Shown: piece by piece, positions 28,591 to 39,019 of the stretch
How positions within the stretch are numbered: position 1 is the first letter of the stretch
How the letters are laid out: each line of letters begins with the position of its first letter
Assembly (NCBI GenBank): GCA_027483465.1
Contig: JAIXUQ010000034.1
Coordinates: forward strand, 62,001-126,000
Direction: 5' to 3'
Length of the DNA stretch: 64,000 bases
DNA from: Sphingomonadales bacterium
GTDB lineage: Bacteria > Pseudomonadota > Alphaproteobacteria > Sphingomonadales > Sphingomonadaceae
Position numbers and translations under genes: made by a program
Notes under the pieces: generated by a model
Seen by the model: the letters and a program-made list of their open reading frames with translations, nothing else
The model's database searches: none
What the model was told of the DNA's origin: nothing

Positions 28591-29576
28591 GGCGATATTA
28601 CCGGCCGATCCTGAGCGAAGGGGAGGGGTTGCCGCTGGCCGGCGGCCCCTTTTCCTTTGCCCGGGCCGAGGTGTTGACCAGGGCCGGCAGCGAAGGGCTG
28701 ATCCCGGCCGAGCAGGTGCCGGCGGACTGGCTGGCCCGGCTGACCGCGCCGCGCCCGCTGCTGGCCGAATGGGGCCATCGGCAGACGCCGCTGGTGATGG
28801 GCATCCTGAACGTGACGCCGGACAGTTTTTCGGATGGCGGCCGCCACATGGACCCGGACCGCGCGGCGGCGGCGGCGCGGGCGATGGTGGCGGCCGGGGC
28901 GGCGCTGGTGGACGTGGGGGCGGAATCCACCCGGCCGGGCGCGCGCGAACTGGCCGTGGCCGAGGAACTGGCGCGGCTGGAGGGCCTGATGCCGGCGCTG
29001 GCCGGGCTGCGCTGGTCGATCGACACGCGCAAGGCTGCGGTGATGGCGGCGGCGCTGGGCGCCGGGGCGGCGCTGATCAACGATGTGAGCGGGCTGTGCC
29101 ATGATCCAGCGGCGCTGCCGCTGGTGGCGCGGGCCGGCGTGCCGGTGGTGCTGATGCATCACCAGGGCACGCCCGAAACCATGCAGGTGGCGCCGCAGTA
29201 TGACCATGCGCTGCTGGATGTGTTTGACTGGCTGGAGGGGCGGATTGCCGCAGCGCGGGCTGCCGGCGTGGCCGGGGATGCCATCATCGCCGATCCCGGC
29301 ATCGGCTTTGGCAAGGGGCTCGCGCACAATGTGGCGCTGTTGAAGGGGCTGGCGCTGCTGCACGGGCTGGGGGTGCCGATCCTGCTGGGGGCCAGCCGCA
29401 AATCCTTGATAAGCAAATTGTCTGCCGAAGAACCGGTGGAGCGGCGGCTGCCCGGCAGCCTTGCGGTTGCGCTGGCCGGGGCCGGCGCCGGGGTGCAGAT
29501 TTGCCGTGTGCATGATGTGCCGGAAACGGTGCAGGCGCTGAAACTCTGGGCCGCCGCCCACCCCTGTCTGGGCTGA
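28584..29576 (+). CDS. folP: Dihydropteroate synthase
   Basis: VMGILNVTPDSFSDGG; DVGAESTRPGA; INDVSGL; DPGIGFGK; GASRKSLI. Confidence 0.95.
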   Translation: MVRRYYRPILSEGEGLPLAGGPFSFARAEVLTRAGSEGLIPAEQVPADWLARLTAPRPLLAEWGHRQTPLVMGILNVTPDSFSDGGRHMDPDRAAAAARAMVAAGAALVDVGAESTRPGARELAVAEELARLEGLMPALAGLRWSIDTRKAAVMAAALGAGAALINDVSGLCHDPAALPLVARAGVPVVLMHHQGTPETMQVAPQYDHALLDVFDWLEGRIAAARAAGVAGDAIIADPGIGFGKGLAHNVALLKGLALLHGLGVPILLGASRKSLISKLSAEEPVERRLPGSLAVALAGAGAGVQICRVHDVPETVQALKLWAAAHPCLG

Positions 29577-29695
29577 GAGGGCATCAGCCCCTTCACAGCG
29601 CGGGAGAGTGCCGCTAACAGGCAATGCCCAGTCTTTGGGCGCAGCCCTTGCGGCAGTGCAACGTGAACACGCAATTTTTGAGGGTTTCGCCAGCC

Positions 29696-29821
29696 ATGGC
29701 CAGCAACAAACATCCGATGGACGGTCATAAGGCGACCTATTCGGGCTTCACCGCCGCCACCAAGTGGGGGACGATCTTTGTCGTCACCGTCGTGGCCCTG
29801 CTCTACGTGTTTCTGGTTTGA
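29696..29821 (+). CDS. aa3-type cytochrome c oxidase subunit IV-like small protein
   Basis: MASNKHPMDGHKATYSGFTAATKWGTIFVVTVVALLYVFLV; position upstream of pnt genes. Confidence 0.75.
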   Translation: MASNKHPMDGHKATYSGFTAATKWGTIFVVTVVALLYVFLV

Positions 29822-29841
29822 ACGGCGCGTTGGGGGCGGGC

Positions 29842-30969
29842 ATGAAGATTGCAGTGCTGAAGGAAATCGCGGCCAACGAAAGCCGCGTGGGGGCAACGCC
29901 GGAAACGGTGAAGAAGCTGATCGGGCTGGGTGCCGCGGTGGCGGTGGAAGCCGGCGCCGGAGCGGGCGCGCGCATTGCGGATGCGGATTATGCCGCCGCC
30001 GGTGCGACCGTGGCCAGCCGCGCCGAGGTGATCGCCGGTGCGCAGATGGTGCTGGGCATCCAGGCGCCGCCGCTGGCCGATCTGCCCGGCATCGCCGCCG
30101 GTACCATCGTGGCCGGCATCATGGCGCCGTTCAATGATCGCGCCAAGATCGAGGCTTATGCCGGGGCCGGGCTGGTCGCCTATGCGATGGAATTCATGCC
30201 GCGCACCACGCGCGCGCAATCGATGGACGTGCTGTCCAGCCAGTCGAACCTGGCCGGCTACAAGGCGGTGATCGATGCCGGTGAGGCCTATGGCCGGGCC
30301 TTTCCGATGATGATGACGGCGGCTGGCACCATCAGCGCCGCCCGCGTGTTCATCATGGGCGTGGGCGTGGCCGGCCTGCAGGCGATTGCCACCGCCCGCC
30401 GCCTGGGCGCGGTGGTGAGCGCCACCGACGTGCGTTCGGCCACCAAGGAACAGATTGAATCGCTGGGCGCCAAGGCCATCTTCGTCGACAAGGTGAAGGG
30501 CATCGAGGGCGAGGGCGCCGGCGGCTATGCCACGGAAATGAGCGAGGAATACAAGGCTGCCCAGGCCGAACTCGTCTCCAGCCACATCGCCAAGCAGGAT
30601 ATCGTGATCACCACCGCGCTGATCCCCGGCCGGCCGGCGCCGCGCCTGATCACCGATGCGCAGCTGGCCAGCATGCGGCCGGGCAGCGTGGTGGTTGATC
30701 TGGCGGTGGACAGTGGCGGCAACGTGGAAGGCGCCGTGGCCGGCCAGGTGGTGGAAGTGCATGGCGTGAAGATCATCGGCCATTCCAACCCGGCCAGCCG
30801 CATCGCGCCGGATGCATCGGCGCTGTTCAGCCGCAATTTCTTCAACATGATCTCGGCCTTCTGGAACAAGGAGGCCAAGGCTGCCGAATGGCCCGCCGAT
30901 GATGACATCGTGAAGGGCATCAAGCTGACCGAGGGCGGCAAGATCGTCCACGAACGGCTGTTGGGTTAA
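29842..30969 (+). CDS. pntAA: NAD(P) transhydrogenase alpha subunit, part 1
   Basis: MKIAVLKEIAANESRVGATPETVKKL; MGVGVAGLQAIATARRLGA; 375 aa from this start. Confidence 0.95.
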   Translation: MKIAVLKEIAANESRVGATPETVKKLIGLGAAVAVEAGAGAGARIADADYAAAGATVASRAEVIAGAQMVLGIQAPPLADLPGIAAGTIVAGIMAPFNDRAKIEAYAGAGLVAYAMEFMPRTTRAQSMDVLSSQSNLAGYKAVIDAGEAYGRAFPMMMTAAGTISAARVFIMGVGVAGLQAIATARRLGAVVSATDVRSATKEQIESLGAKAIFVDKVKGIEGEGAGGYATEMSEEYKAAQAELVSSHIAKQDIVITTALIPGRPAPRLITDAQLASMRPGSVVVDLAVDSGGNVEGAVAGQVVEVHGVKIIGHSNPASRIAPDASALFSRNFFNMISAFWNKEAKAAEWPADDDIVKGIKLTEGGKIVHERLLG

Positions 30970-30982
30970 GGGGCGCATCGCG

Positions 30983-31294
30983 ATGGATTTCCTGTCGATC
31001 CTGTCGATCTTCGTGCTGGCGGTGTTCGTCGGCTATTATGTCGTGTGGTCGGTCACGCCGGCGCTGCACACGCCGCTGATGGCCGTCACCAACGCCATTT
31101 CATCGGTGATCATCGTGGGCGCGCTGATCGCGGCGGCGGCCGGGGCGATCACCGAAGGCGGCGGCCTGTCGCAATGGCTGGGCCTGGCGGGCGTGGTGCT
31201 GGCCAGCATCAACATCTTCGGCGGCTTTGCCGTCACGCGGCGCATGCTCGCCATGTACAAGAAGAAAGACAAGAAGCCGGCGGCTTCGAAGTAA
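30983..31294 (+). CDS. pntAB: NAD(P) transhydrogenase alpha subunit, part 2 (membrane)
   Basis: FLSILSIFVLAVFVGYYVVWSVTPALHTPLMAVTNAISSVIIVGAL; between pntAA and pntB. Confidence 0.95.
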   Translation: MDFLSILSIFVLAVFVGYYVVWSVTPALHTPLMAVTNAISSVIIVGALIAAAAGAITEGGGLSQWLGLAGVVLASINIFGGFAVTRRMLAMYKKKDKKPAASK

Positions 31295-31311
31295 GGCAGG
31301 GGTAGCACAAA

Positions 31312-32754
31312 ATGGAACATGCAGTCGCCGCCACCCCGGCCTGGGCCGTTCTGGCCTATCTGGTTTCGGGCGTTCTCTTCATCCTCTCGCTGCGCGGCCT
31401 GTCCTCGCCGGAATCCAGCCAGGCCGGCAACCGCAACGGCATGATCGGCATGCTGATCGCCGTCGGCACCACCCTGGCCCTGCACCCCACCGGCCTGCCG
31501 CTGATCATCGGCGCCATCGCCATCGGTGGCGGCATCGGCTGGGTGATCGCCCAGCGCATCCAGATGACGGCGATGCCGGAACTGGTCGCCGGCTTCCACA
31601 GCCTGGTGGGCATGGCCGCCGTGCTGGTGGGTTGCGCCGCCTATCTCAACCCGGCCGCCTTCGGCATCGTTGACGAAGCCGGCGCCATCCTGGCGGTGTC
31701 CCGCGTTGAAATGGGCCTGGGCGTGGCGATCGGGGCGATCACCTTCTCAGGCTCGATCATCGCCTTCCTGAAATTGTCGGGCCGCATGTCGGGCTCCCCG
31801 ATCCTGCTGCCGGGCCGGCATGTGCTCAATCTGGGCACGCTGGTCGGCATCCTCGTGCTCACCGGCATCTTTGCCACCGATGGCACCGCCGCGCTGGGGC
31901 AGGGGCCGCTGCTGTGGATCATCCTTGGCCTGTCGTTCCTGATCGGCGTCACCCTGATCATCCCGATCGGCGGGGCCGACATGCCGGTCGTCATCTCGAT
32001 GCTCAACAGCTATTCGGGCTGGGCCGCGGCGGCGATGGGCTTCACCTTGCAGAACACCGCGATGATCATCACCGGTGCGCTGGTGGGGTCGTCGGGCGCG
32101 ATCCTGTCGTACATCATGTGCCGCGCCATGAACCGCAGCTTCATCAGCGTGATCGCCGGCGGCTTTGGCGCCGAGGCCGATGCCGGCGGGCCCAAGGCCA
32201 GCGGCCCGGCCAAGAGCTACAAGGCTGGTTCGGCCGACGATGCCGCCTTCATCATGCAGAATGCCGAAAGCGTGATCATCGTGCCCGGCTATGGCATGGC
32301 CGTCTCCCAGGCCCAGCACGCTCTGCGCGAAATGGGTGACCTGCTGAAGAAGGAAGGCGTGAGCGTGAAATACGCCATCCACCCGGTGGCGGGCCGCATG
32401 CCGGGCCACATGAACGTGCTGCTGGCCGAAGCCAATGTGCCGTACGACGAGGTGTTCGAACTGGAGGACATCAACAGCGAATTCGGCCAGGCCGATGTCG
32501 CCTTCGTGATCGGCGCCAACGATGTGACCAACCCCCTTGCCAAGACCGACAAGTCGAGCCCGATCTATGGCATGCCGATCCTTGACGTGGAAAAGGCCAA
32601 GACGGTGCTGTTCGTGAAGCGCTCGATGGGCGGTGTCGGCTATGCCGGCGTGGACAACCCGGTTTTCTATTCGGACAACACGATGATGCTGCTGGCCGAT
32701 GCGAAGAAGATGGTGGAGAATATTGTGAAGGGGTTGAATGGGGGGGGGCACTGA
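31312..32754 (+). CDS. pntB: NAD(P) transhydrogenase beta subunit
   Basis: GGADMPVVISMLNSYSGWAAAAMGF; VPGYGMAVSQAQHALREM; HPVAGRMPGHMNVLLAEA. Confidence 0.97.
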   Translation: MEHAVAATPAWAVLAYLVSGVLFILSLRGLSSPESSQAGNRNGMIGMLIAVGTTLALHPTGLPLIIGAIAIGGGIGWVIAQRIQMTAMPELVAGFHSLVGMAAVLVGCAAYLNPAAFGIVDEAGAILAVSRVEMGLGVAIGAITFSGSIIAFLKLSGRMSGSPILLPGRHVLNLGTLVGILVLTGIFATDGTAALGQGPLLWIILGLSFLIGVTLIIPIGGADMPVVISMLNSYSGWAAAAMGFTLQNTAMIITGALVGSSGAILSYIMCRAMNRSFISVIAGGFGAEADAGGPKASGPAKSYKAGSADDAAFIMQNAESVIIVPGYGMAVSQAQHALREMGDLLKKEGVSVKYAIHPVAGRMPGHMNVLLAEANVPYDEVFELEDINSEFGQADVAFVIGANDVTNPLAKTDKSSPIYGMPILDVEKAKTVLFVKRSMGGVGYAGVDNPVFYSDNTMMLLADAKKMVENIVKGLNGGGH

Positions 32755-32766
32755 GCAGCGCGGCGC

Positions 32767-32791
32767 GTGGATAGTGCGCAGCACTATCCAC
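32767..32791. repeat. Perfect inverted repeat, 11-bp stem with 3-nt loop
   Basis: GTGGATAGTGC gca GCACTATCCAC immediately after pntB. Confidence 0.9.
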
Positions 32792-32818
32792 CGACTCGCG
32801 CAAGCACGGCCAGCGACC

Positions 32819-32849
32819 AAAAAGGGCGGCTCTCCAGCCGCCCTTTTTT
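32819..32849 (+). terminator. Rho-independent terminator downstream of pntB
   Basis: AAAAAGGGCGGCT ctcc AGCCGCCCTTTTTT. Confidence 0.9.
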
Positions 32850-32939
32850 GTGTCGTCTGACGGCGCGGCTCCGCCGCGCTCTTCCTTCCCTCCTTCTTCC
32901 CGCGCAAGCGGACTCGGCGGCTCCGCCGCCGGCCGCGCC
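32819..32939 (+). repeat. Intergenic repeat element, copy A (terminator plus two GC hairpins)
   Basis: ...TTTTTTGTGTCGTCTGACGGCGCGGCTCCGCCGCGCT...GCGGACTCGGCGGCTCCGCCGCCGGCC; matches copy B at 58176-58298. Confidence 0.85.
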
Positions 32940-33117
32940 AGTGGCAACACAGGTGAGCCCGGCTCACCCCCTCCGCCTCCCTGCGGTCGGCACCTCCCCC
33001 AGAGGGGGAGGATCATCGCCCCCAACGAGGCAGGACCTCCCACCCACAAGCATCAGGCTTGCCCCCTCCACCAACCCGCGCCACATTCGCGGCCGGAACA
33101 CACAGGGGAACCGCACC

Positions 33118-33621
33118 ATGCCATTGTCACTCCATGCCGCCTTCGTGCCCTCGTGCCGCCAGATCATTGGCGGTTGTCTCAACGTGCTGGCCAAGGCGGA
33201 GGCGTCCGGGTTCAGCGACTGGGCCGGGGCGAAACTGGCGCCGGACATGCTGCCGCTGGCCTTCCAGGTGAAGAGCGTGGCCTCACACAGCGCGGGCGCG
33301 ATTGCGGCGGTGCGGGTGGGCCAGTACAGCCCCGGCGGTGAGCCGCTGGAGGCCAGCCCGGCCGCTTTCACCGCCGCCCTGAAAGAAGCCGATGCGGCGC
33401 TGGCTGCGGTGAGCGAGGCCGAGATGGAGGGGTTCATCGGCGGCACCACCCTGTTCGTGTTTGGCGAGCGCCGCATGCCGTTCAAGTCCGAGGATTTCCT
33501 GCTGAGCTTTGCCCAGCCCAATTTCTATTTCCACGCCACCATGCTCTATGCCTTCCTGCGCAACGCCGGGGTGGCGCTGGGCAAGATGGACTATATGGGC
33601 CGGCCGCGCATCGCCATGTAA
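33118..33621 (+). CDS. DUF1993-like protein
   Basis: MPLSLHAAFVPSCRQIIGGCLNVLAKAEAS...QPNFYFHATMLYAFLRNAGVALGKMDYMG; start 33118 preferred over the longer ORF-track start. Confidence 0.75.
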   Translation: MPLSLHAAFVPSCRQIIGGCLNVLAKAEASGFSDWAGAKLAPDMLPLAFQVKSVASHSAGAIAAVRVGQYSPGGEPLEASPAAFTAALKEADAALAAVSEAEMEGFIGGTTLFVFGERRMPFKSEDFLLSFAQPNFYFHATMLYAFLRNAGVALGKMDYMGRPRIAM

Positions 33622-33709
33622 GGCGGGGCGATGTGAGGGCTGCGACACGGCAGTGGCATTGCCGCCGCACCGGCCCGGCGGCATAGACGGCTGAAAAGGA
33701 GATTGACCG

Positions 33710-34876
33710 ATGACCCGCGCCATCCTGCTTGCCGCCCTGATCGCCGTGCCGGCGCTGGCCGCCCCGGTGCCGCAAGGCCCGCCCAATGTGCCGGAGAAAT
33801 CCCCGGCCTTCGCCGGCCAGACCCGCGCCGAGGCGGTGGTGTCGAAAACGAAGCTGGCGGTGACCGAGATTGCCGCCGGCCTCAACCGGCCGTGGGCGGT
33901 GGCGCTGCTGGATGGCGGCTATTTCCTGGTGAGCGAGAAGGCGGCCGGCCGGCTGACCATCGTGGGCGCCGCCGGCACCAAACAGGCGGTGACCGGCACG
34001 CCGCCCACCGATGCCCGCAACCAGGGCGGCATGCTGGGCGTGGCCAATCCTGGCGATGGCTGGATTTACTGGAGCTATGCCGAACCGCGTGAGGGCGGGA
34101 ACGGCACGGCGGTGGCGCGCGGCCATCTGGTGGGCGCCGAAATGCGCGACGTGCAGGTGATTTTCCGCCAGCTGCCCACGTTGGAGGCCACCCAGCATTA
34201 TGGCGGCCGGCTGGTGTTTCCGGCCGATGGCACGCTGATCATCACGCTGGGCGAACGCTCGGTCCTGCCGGGGCGGATGCAGGCGCAACAGCTTGACAGT
34301 CTGCTCGGCAAGATCGTGCGGGTGAACCGTGACGGCTCGATCCCGCGGGACAATCCCTTCGTGGGCCGCGCCGGCGTCCGCCCGGAAATCTGGAGCTATG
34401 GCAACCGCAACGTGCAGGGCGCGGCGCTGGATGCCAAGGGCCGGCTGTGGGAGGTGGAGCACGGCCCGCAGGGCGGCGACGAGCTCAACCTGATTGTGAA
34501 GGGCAAGGATTATGGCTGGCCCAGCATCACCTATGGCGAGGAATATTCGGGCAAGCCGATCAGCGACAGCGCCACACAGAAGTCCGGCATGGAACAGCCG
34601 GTCTATTATTGGGACCCGGTGATCGCGCCATCGGGCATGATCTTCTACAGCGGCAAGGCGATGCCGGAATACAAGGGCAATATCCTTGTCGGCGGCCTGC
34701 GTTCGATGGCGTTGGTGCGGCTGGTGCTGAAGGGTGACAAGGTGGTGGGCGAGGAGCGGCTGCTGACCGACCGCAAGGAGCGCATCCGCGATGTGATCGA
34801 AGGCCCGGCCGGCGAGCTTTATCTCGTCACCGACGATGTCAACGGCCGGCTGCTGAAGGTGACGCCGGCGGGATGA
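33710..34876 (+). CDS. PQQ-dependent sugar (glucose/sorbosone-type) dehydrogenase, secreted
   Basis: Signal peptide; AGLNRPWAVALLDGG; SYGNRNVQGAALD; WEVEHGPQGGDELNLIVKGKDYGWP. Confidence 0.92.
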   Translation: MTRAILLAALIAVPALAAPVPQGPPNVPEKSPAFAGQTRAEAVVSKTKLAVTEIAAGLNRPWAVALLDGGYFLVSEKAAGRLTIVGAAGTKQAVTGTPPTDARNQGGMLGVANPGDGWIYWSYAEPREGGNGTAVARGHLVGAEMRDVQVIFRQLPTLEATQHYGGRLVFPADGTLIITLGERSVLPGRMQAQQLDSLLGKIVRVNRDGSIPRDNPFVGRAGVRPEIWSYGNRNVQGAALDAKGRLWEVEHGPQGGDELNLIVKGKDYGWPSITYGEEYSGKPISDSATQKSGMEQPVYYWDPVIAPSGMIFYSGKAMPEYKGNILVGGLRSMALVRLVLKGDKVVGEERLLTDRKERIRDVIEGPAGELYLVTDDVNGRLLKVTPAG

Positions 34877-34936
34877 CGGCCGCCCGGCTTGACGGCCGCG
34901 CCACCCTTCGCTAAGGCGCGCGCTCCACAAACCCCA

Positions 34937-34987
34937 CGCGGGGGGACATATCCGGTGCCGGGTTTCGTACCCGACCACTCCCCCGCG
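34937..34987 (+). promoter_or_regulatory. Candidate structured mRNA leader of rpsB
   Basis: Closing stem CGCGGGGG (34937-34944)/CCCCCGCG (34980-34987) enclosing GGT-gc-CGGGT ttcgt ACCCG-ACC (34954-34976), 26 nt upstream of rpsB ATG. Confidence 0.55.
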
Positions 34988-35012
34988 GCGGCCCAACCGG
35001 AGGTAGATACTT

Positions 35013-35801
35013 ATGGCGGCTCCCGTCGTCACCATGGCGCAACTGCTTGAAGCCGGCGCCCATTTTGGCCACCAGACGCATCGCTGGAACCCGAAGATGA
35101 AGCCGTACATCTTCGGTGACCGCAACGGCGTGCACATCATCGACCTGTCGCAGACCGTGCCGCTGTTTGCCCGCGCGCTCGAATTCGTGCGGCTGACCGT
35201 GCAGCACGGCGGCAAGGTGCTGTTTGTCGGCACCAAGCGCCAGGCGCAGGACCCGATCGCCGAGGCCGCCCGCCGCTGCGGGATGCATTATGTCAACCAT
35301 CGCTGGCTGGGCGGCATGCTCACCAACTGGAAGACCATCTCGGGCTCGATCCGCAAGTACAAGCAGCTGGAAGAGACGCTGTCGGGTGACACCACCGGCT
35401 TCACCAAGAAGGAAGTGCTGAAGCTGACCCGCGAGCGCGACAAGTTCGAAGCCTCGCTGGGCGGCATCCGCGACATGGGCGGCCTGCCTGACGTGATCTT
35501 CATCATAGACGTGAACAAGGAAGAACTGGCCGTGAAGGAGGCCAATGTGCTGGGCATCCCGGTGGTGGCCATCCTTGATTCCAACACCGATCCCACCGGC
35601 ATCGCCTTCCCGGTGCCGGGCAACGACGATGCCAGCCGCGCCATCCAGCTCTATGTCAACGCCATTGCCGATGCCGTGATCGATGCCCGCCAGGGCCGCG
35701 CGGCCGACATGGGCGTGGATCTGGGCGCCATGGAAGAGGCTCCGGTGGAGTTTCTGGCCGAGGAGCCGGTGCTGGCCGACGCTGCCCAGCCGGAAGCCTG
35801 A
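35013..35801 (+). CDS. rpsB: 30S ribosomal protein S2
   Basis: [29 protein letters not shown]; 262 aa. Confidence 0.98.
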   Translation: MAAPVVTMAQLLEAGAHFGHQTHRWNPKMKPYIFGDRNGVHIIDLSQTVPLFARALEFVRLTVQHGGKVLFVGTKRQAQDPIAEAARRCGMHYVNHRWLGGMLTNWKTISGSIRKYKQLEETLSGDTTGFTKKEVLKLTRERDKFEASLGGIRDMGGLPDVIFIIDVNKEELAVKEANVLGIPVVAILDSNTDPTGIAFPVPGNDDASRAIQLYVNAIADAVIDARQGRAADMGVDLGAMEEAPVEFLAEEPVLADAAQPEA

Positions 35802-35823
35802 GCTTTCCGACCAACCGATCGCG

Positions 35824-35853
35824 GGAGGCCGGATGCAGGCGCATCCGGCCTCC
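35824..35853 (+). promoter_or_regulatory. Strong hairpin between rpsB and tsf (attenuator/processing candidate)
   Basis: GGAGGCCGGATGC aggc GCATCCGGCCTCC, perfect 13-bp stem, no T-tract. Confidence 0.6.
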
Positions 35854-35916
35854 TGTCACAATGATGTCATCCGGGTGCGGCAAGGGCCCTCCCGTTCAAC
35901 CCGAAAGGAGCATCCC

Positions 35917-36843
35917 ATGGCTGAAGTCACTGCCAGCATGGTGAAGGATCTGCGCGACAAGACCGGCGCGGGCATGATGGATTGCAAGAAGGCGCTCGCG
36001 GAAACCGCCGGCGACATGGAAGCCGCCGTTGACTGGCTGCGCGCCAAGGGCCTGGCGGCCGCCGCCAAGAAGGCTGGCCGCACCGCCGCCGAAGGCCTGG
36101 TGGGCGTGGCCGTGGCCGGCACCAGGGGTGCTGCCGTGGAAGTGAACAGCGAAACCGATTTCGTTGCCAAGAACGAGATTTTCCAGGCGTTTGTGACCAG
36201 CGTGACCGGCCTGGCGCTGGAAACCGGCGCCGATGCCGCCGCGCTGGCGGCGCTGACCTTCCCGGGCAGCGACATCAGCGTGGCCGACAAGCTGACCGCC
36301 AACATCGCCACCATCGGTGAGCATCAGAGCCTGCGCCGCACCGCCACCCTGGAAGTGAGCCAGGGTGTGGTGGCATCCTATGTGCACAACGCCATCGCGC
36401 CCGGCATCGGCCGCATCGGCGTGCTGGTGGGCCTGGAATCGGCCGCCCCGGCCGATGTGCTTGAGCCGCTGGCCAGGCAGATCGCCATGCACGTGGCCGC
36501 CGCCAGCCCGCTGGCGCTGGACGAGAGCGGCCTTGATCCGGCGCTGGTGGAGCGCGAGCGCGCCATCGCCCGCGAAAAGGCCGCCACCAGCGGCAAGCCG
36601 GCCGAGATCATCGAGAAGATGATCGAAGGCGGCGTGCGCAAGTTCGCCCAGGAATCGACCCTGGTGAACCAGGTGTTCGTGATCGACGGCAAGACCAAGG
36701 TGGGCGATGTGGTGGCCGCCGCCGCCAAGGCCGCCGGCACCGGCATCAGCCTGAAGGGCTTTGTGCGCATGCAACTGGGCGAAGGCATCGAGAAGCAGCA
36801 GAGCGATTTTGCCGCCGAAGTGGCGGCTGCTGCCGGGCTCTGA
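35917..36843 (+). CDS. tsf: Elongation factor Ts
   Basis: [38 protein letters not shown]. Confidence 0.98.
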   Translation: MAEVTASMVKDLRDKTGAGMMDCKKALAETAGDMEAAVDWLRAKGLAAAAKKAGRTAAEGLVGVAVAGTRGAAVEVNSETDFVAKNEIFQAFVTSVTGLALETGADAAALAALTFPGSDISVADKLTANIATIGEHQSLRRTATLEVSQGVVASYVHNAIAPGIGRIGVLVGLESAAPADVLEPLARQIAMHVAAASPLALDESGLDPALVERERAIAREKAATSGKPAEIIEKMIEGGVRKFAQESTLVNQVFVIDGKTKVGDVVAAAAKAAGTGISLKGFVRMQLGEGIEKQQSDFAAEVAAAAGL

Positions 36844-36864
36844 GCACCATTGCCGAAGCGACAG

Positions 36865-36896
36865 ACGGGCCGGGGGCAACCCCGGCCCGTTTTTTT
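36865..36896 (+). terminator. Rho-independent terminator of rpsB-tsf
   Basis: ACGGGCCGGGG gcaa CCCCGGCCCGT TTTTTT. Confidence 0.93.
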
Positions 36897-37003
36897 GAGA
36901 GGCCGGCGCTTGGCAAGTGGGGGCAAGCGCGGCTAGTGACCATGCGGCAGCAAGCCGGGATCAAGCGAACCGGAACGGATCGAGCCGGATGAGTCGGGGG
37001 GCC

Positions 37004-37726
37004 ATGGCCAGTTTCAAGCGTATCCTGTTGAAGCTTTCGGGCGAGGTGCTGATGGGCCAGGGAGCCTATGGCATCGATCCCGAAGAGGCCGCCCGCATCG
37101 CCGGCGAGGTGAAGGCCGTGCACGACACCGGGGTGGAATTGTGCCTGGTGGTGGGCGGCGGCAACATTTTCCGCGGGCTGGCGGCGGCGGCCAAGGGCTT
37201 TGATCGCGGCAGCGCCGATTACATGGGGATGCTGGCCACGGTGATGAACGCGCTGGCCATGCAGAACGCGCTGGAAAACATCGGCGTGGAAACCCGGGTG
37301 CAATCGGCCATCCCGATGCCATCGGTGTGCGAACCCTATATCCGCCGCCGCGCCGAGCGGCATCTGGAGAAGGGCCGGGTGGTGATCTTTGCCGCCGGCA
37401 CCGGCAATCCCTTCTTCACCACCGACACCGGAGCGGCGCTGCGCGCGGCCGAGATGAACTGCGATGCGCTGTTCAAGGGCACCAGCGTGGATGGCGTGTA
37501 TGATGCCGATCCCAAGCGGGTGCCGGGCGCGCGCCGCTATGACCGGGTGAGCTATTCCACCGTGCTGGCCGACAATCTGAAGGTGATGGACGCCAGCGCG
37601 GTGTCCATGTGCCGCGACAACGACATTCCCATCATCGTGTTCAATATCCGCGAGGCCGGAGCGCTGCTTTCGGTGCTGGGCGGTGCGGGCACATCGACCA
37701 TTGTGACAGGAGAAGCCCATGGCTGA
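37004..37726 (+). CDS. pyrH: Uridylate kinase
   Basis: [25 protein letters not shown]; 240 aa from ATG 37004. Confidence 0.96.
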   Translation: MASFKRILLKLSGEVLMGQGAYGIDPEEAARIAGEVKAVHDTGVELCLVVGGGNIFRGLAAAAKGFDRGSADYMGMLATVMNALAMQNALENIGVETRVQSAIPMPSVCEPYIRRRAERHLEKGRVVIFAAGTGNPFFTTDTGAALRAAEMNCDALFKGTSVDGVYDADPKRVPGARRYDRVSYSTVLADNLKVMDASAVSMCRDNDIPIIVFNIREAGALLSVLGGAGTSTIVTGEAHG

Positions 37727-38284
37727 GTTCGAGCCCGGCCCGTTCAAGACCGATCTGGAGCGCCGCACCACCGGCGCCATCGAGGCGCTGAAGCATGATC
37801 TGACCGGCCTGCGCACCGGCCGCGCCAATGTGACCCTGCTCGATCCGGTGCAGGTGGAGGTGTATGGCAGCCTGATGCCGCTGAACCAGCTGGCCACCGT
37901 GGCGGCGCCGGAACCGCGCATGCTGAGCGTGCAGGTGTGGGACCGCACCAACGTGACCCCGGTGGAAAAGGCCATCCGCTCGGCCGGGCTGGGCCTCAAC
38001 CCGATCACCGACGGCCAGACCCTGCGCCTGCCGATCCCGGACATGACCGAGGAGCGCCGCAAGGAGATGGTGAAGCTGGCCGGCACCTATGCCGAAAAGG
38101 CCAAGGTGGCCGCCCGCAACGTGCGCCGTGACGGCATGGAAGCGCTGAAGGCGGCCGAAAAGAAGGGCAAGATCAGCCAGGACGAGCAGAAGCGGCTGGA
38201 AACCGAGGTGCAGAAGATCACCGACAAGGCGATGGTGGAGATTGATGCCGCCGTGGCTGCCAAGGAAAAGGAAATCCTCGGCAA

Positions 38285-38288
<4 letters not shown>
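37719..38288 (+). CDS. frr: Ribosome recycling factor
   Basis: [38 protein letters not shown]. Confidence 0.97.

Positions 38289-39018
<730 letters not shown>

Positions 39019-39019
<1 letters not shown>

Noticed and set aside
29577-29695. Possible riboswitch between folP and the small cytochrome-oxidase-like gene
   Set aside because: No convincing long-range stem or conserved motif recognised by eye.
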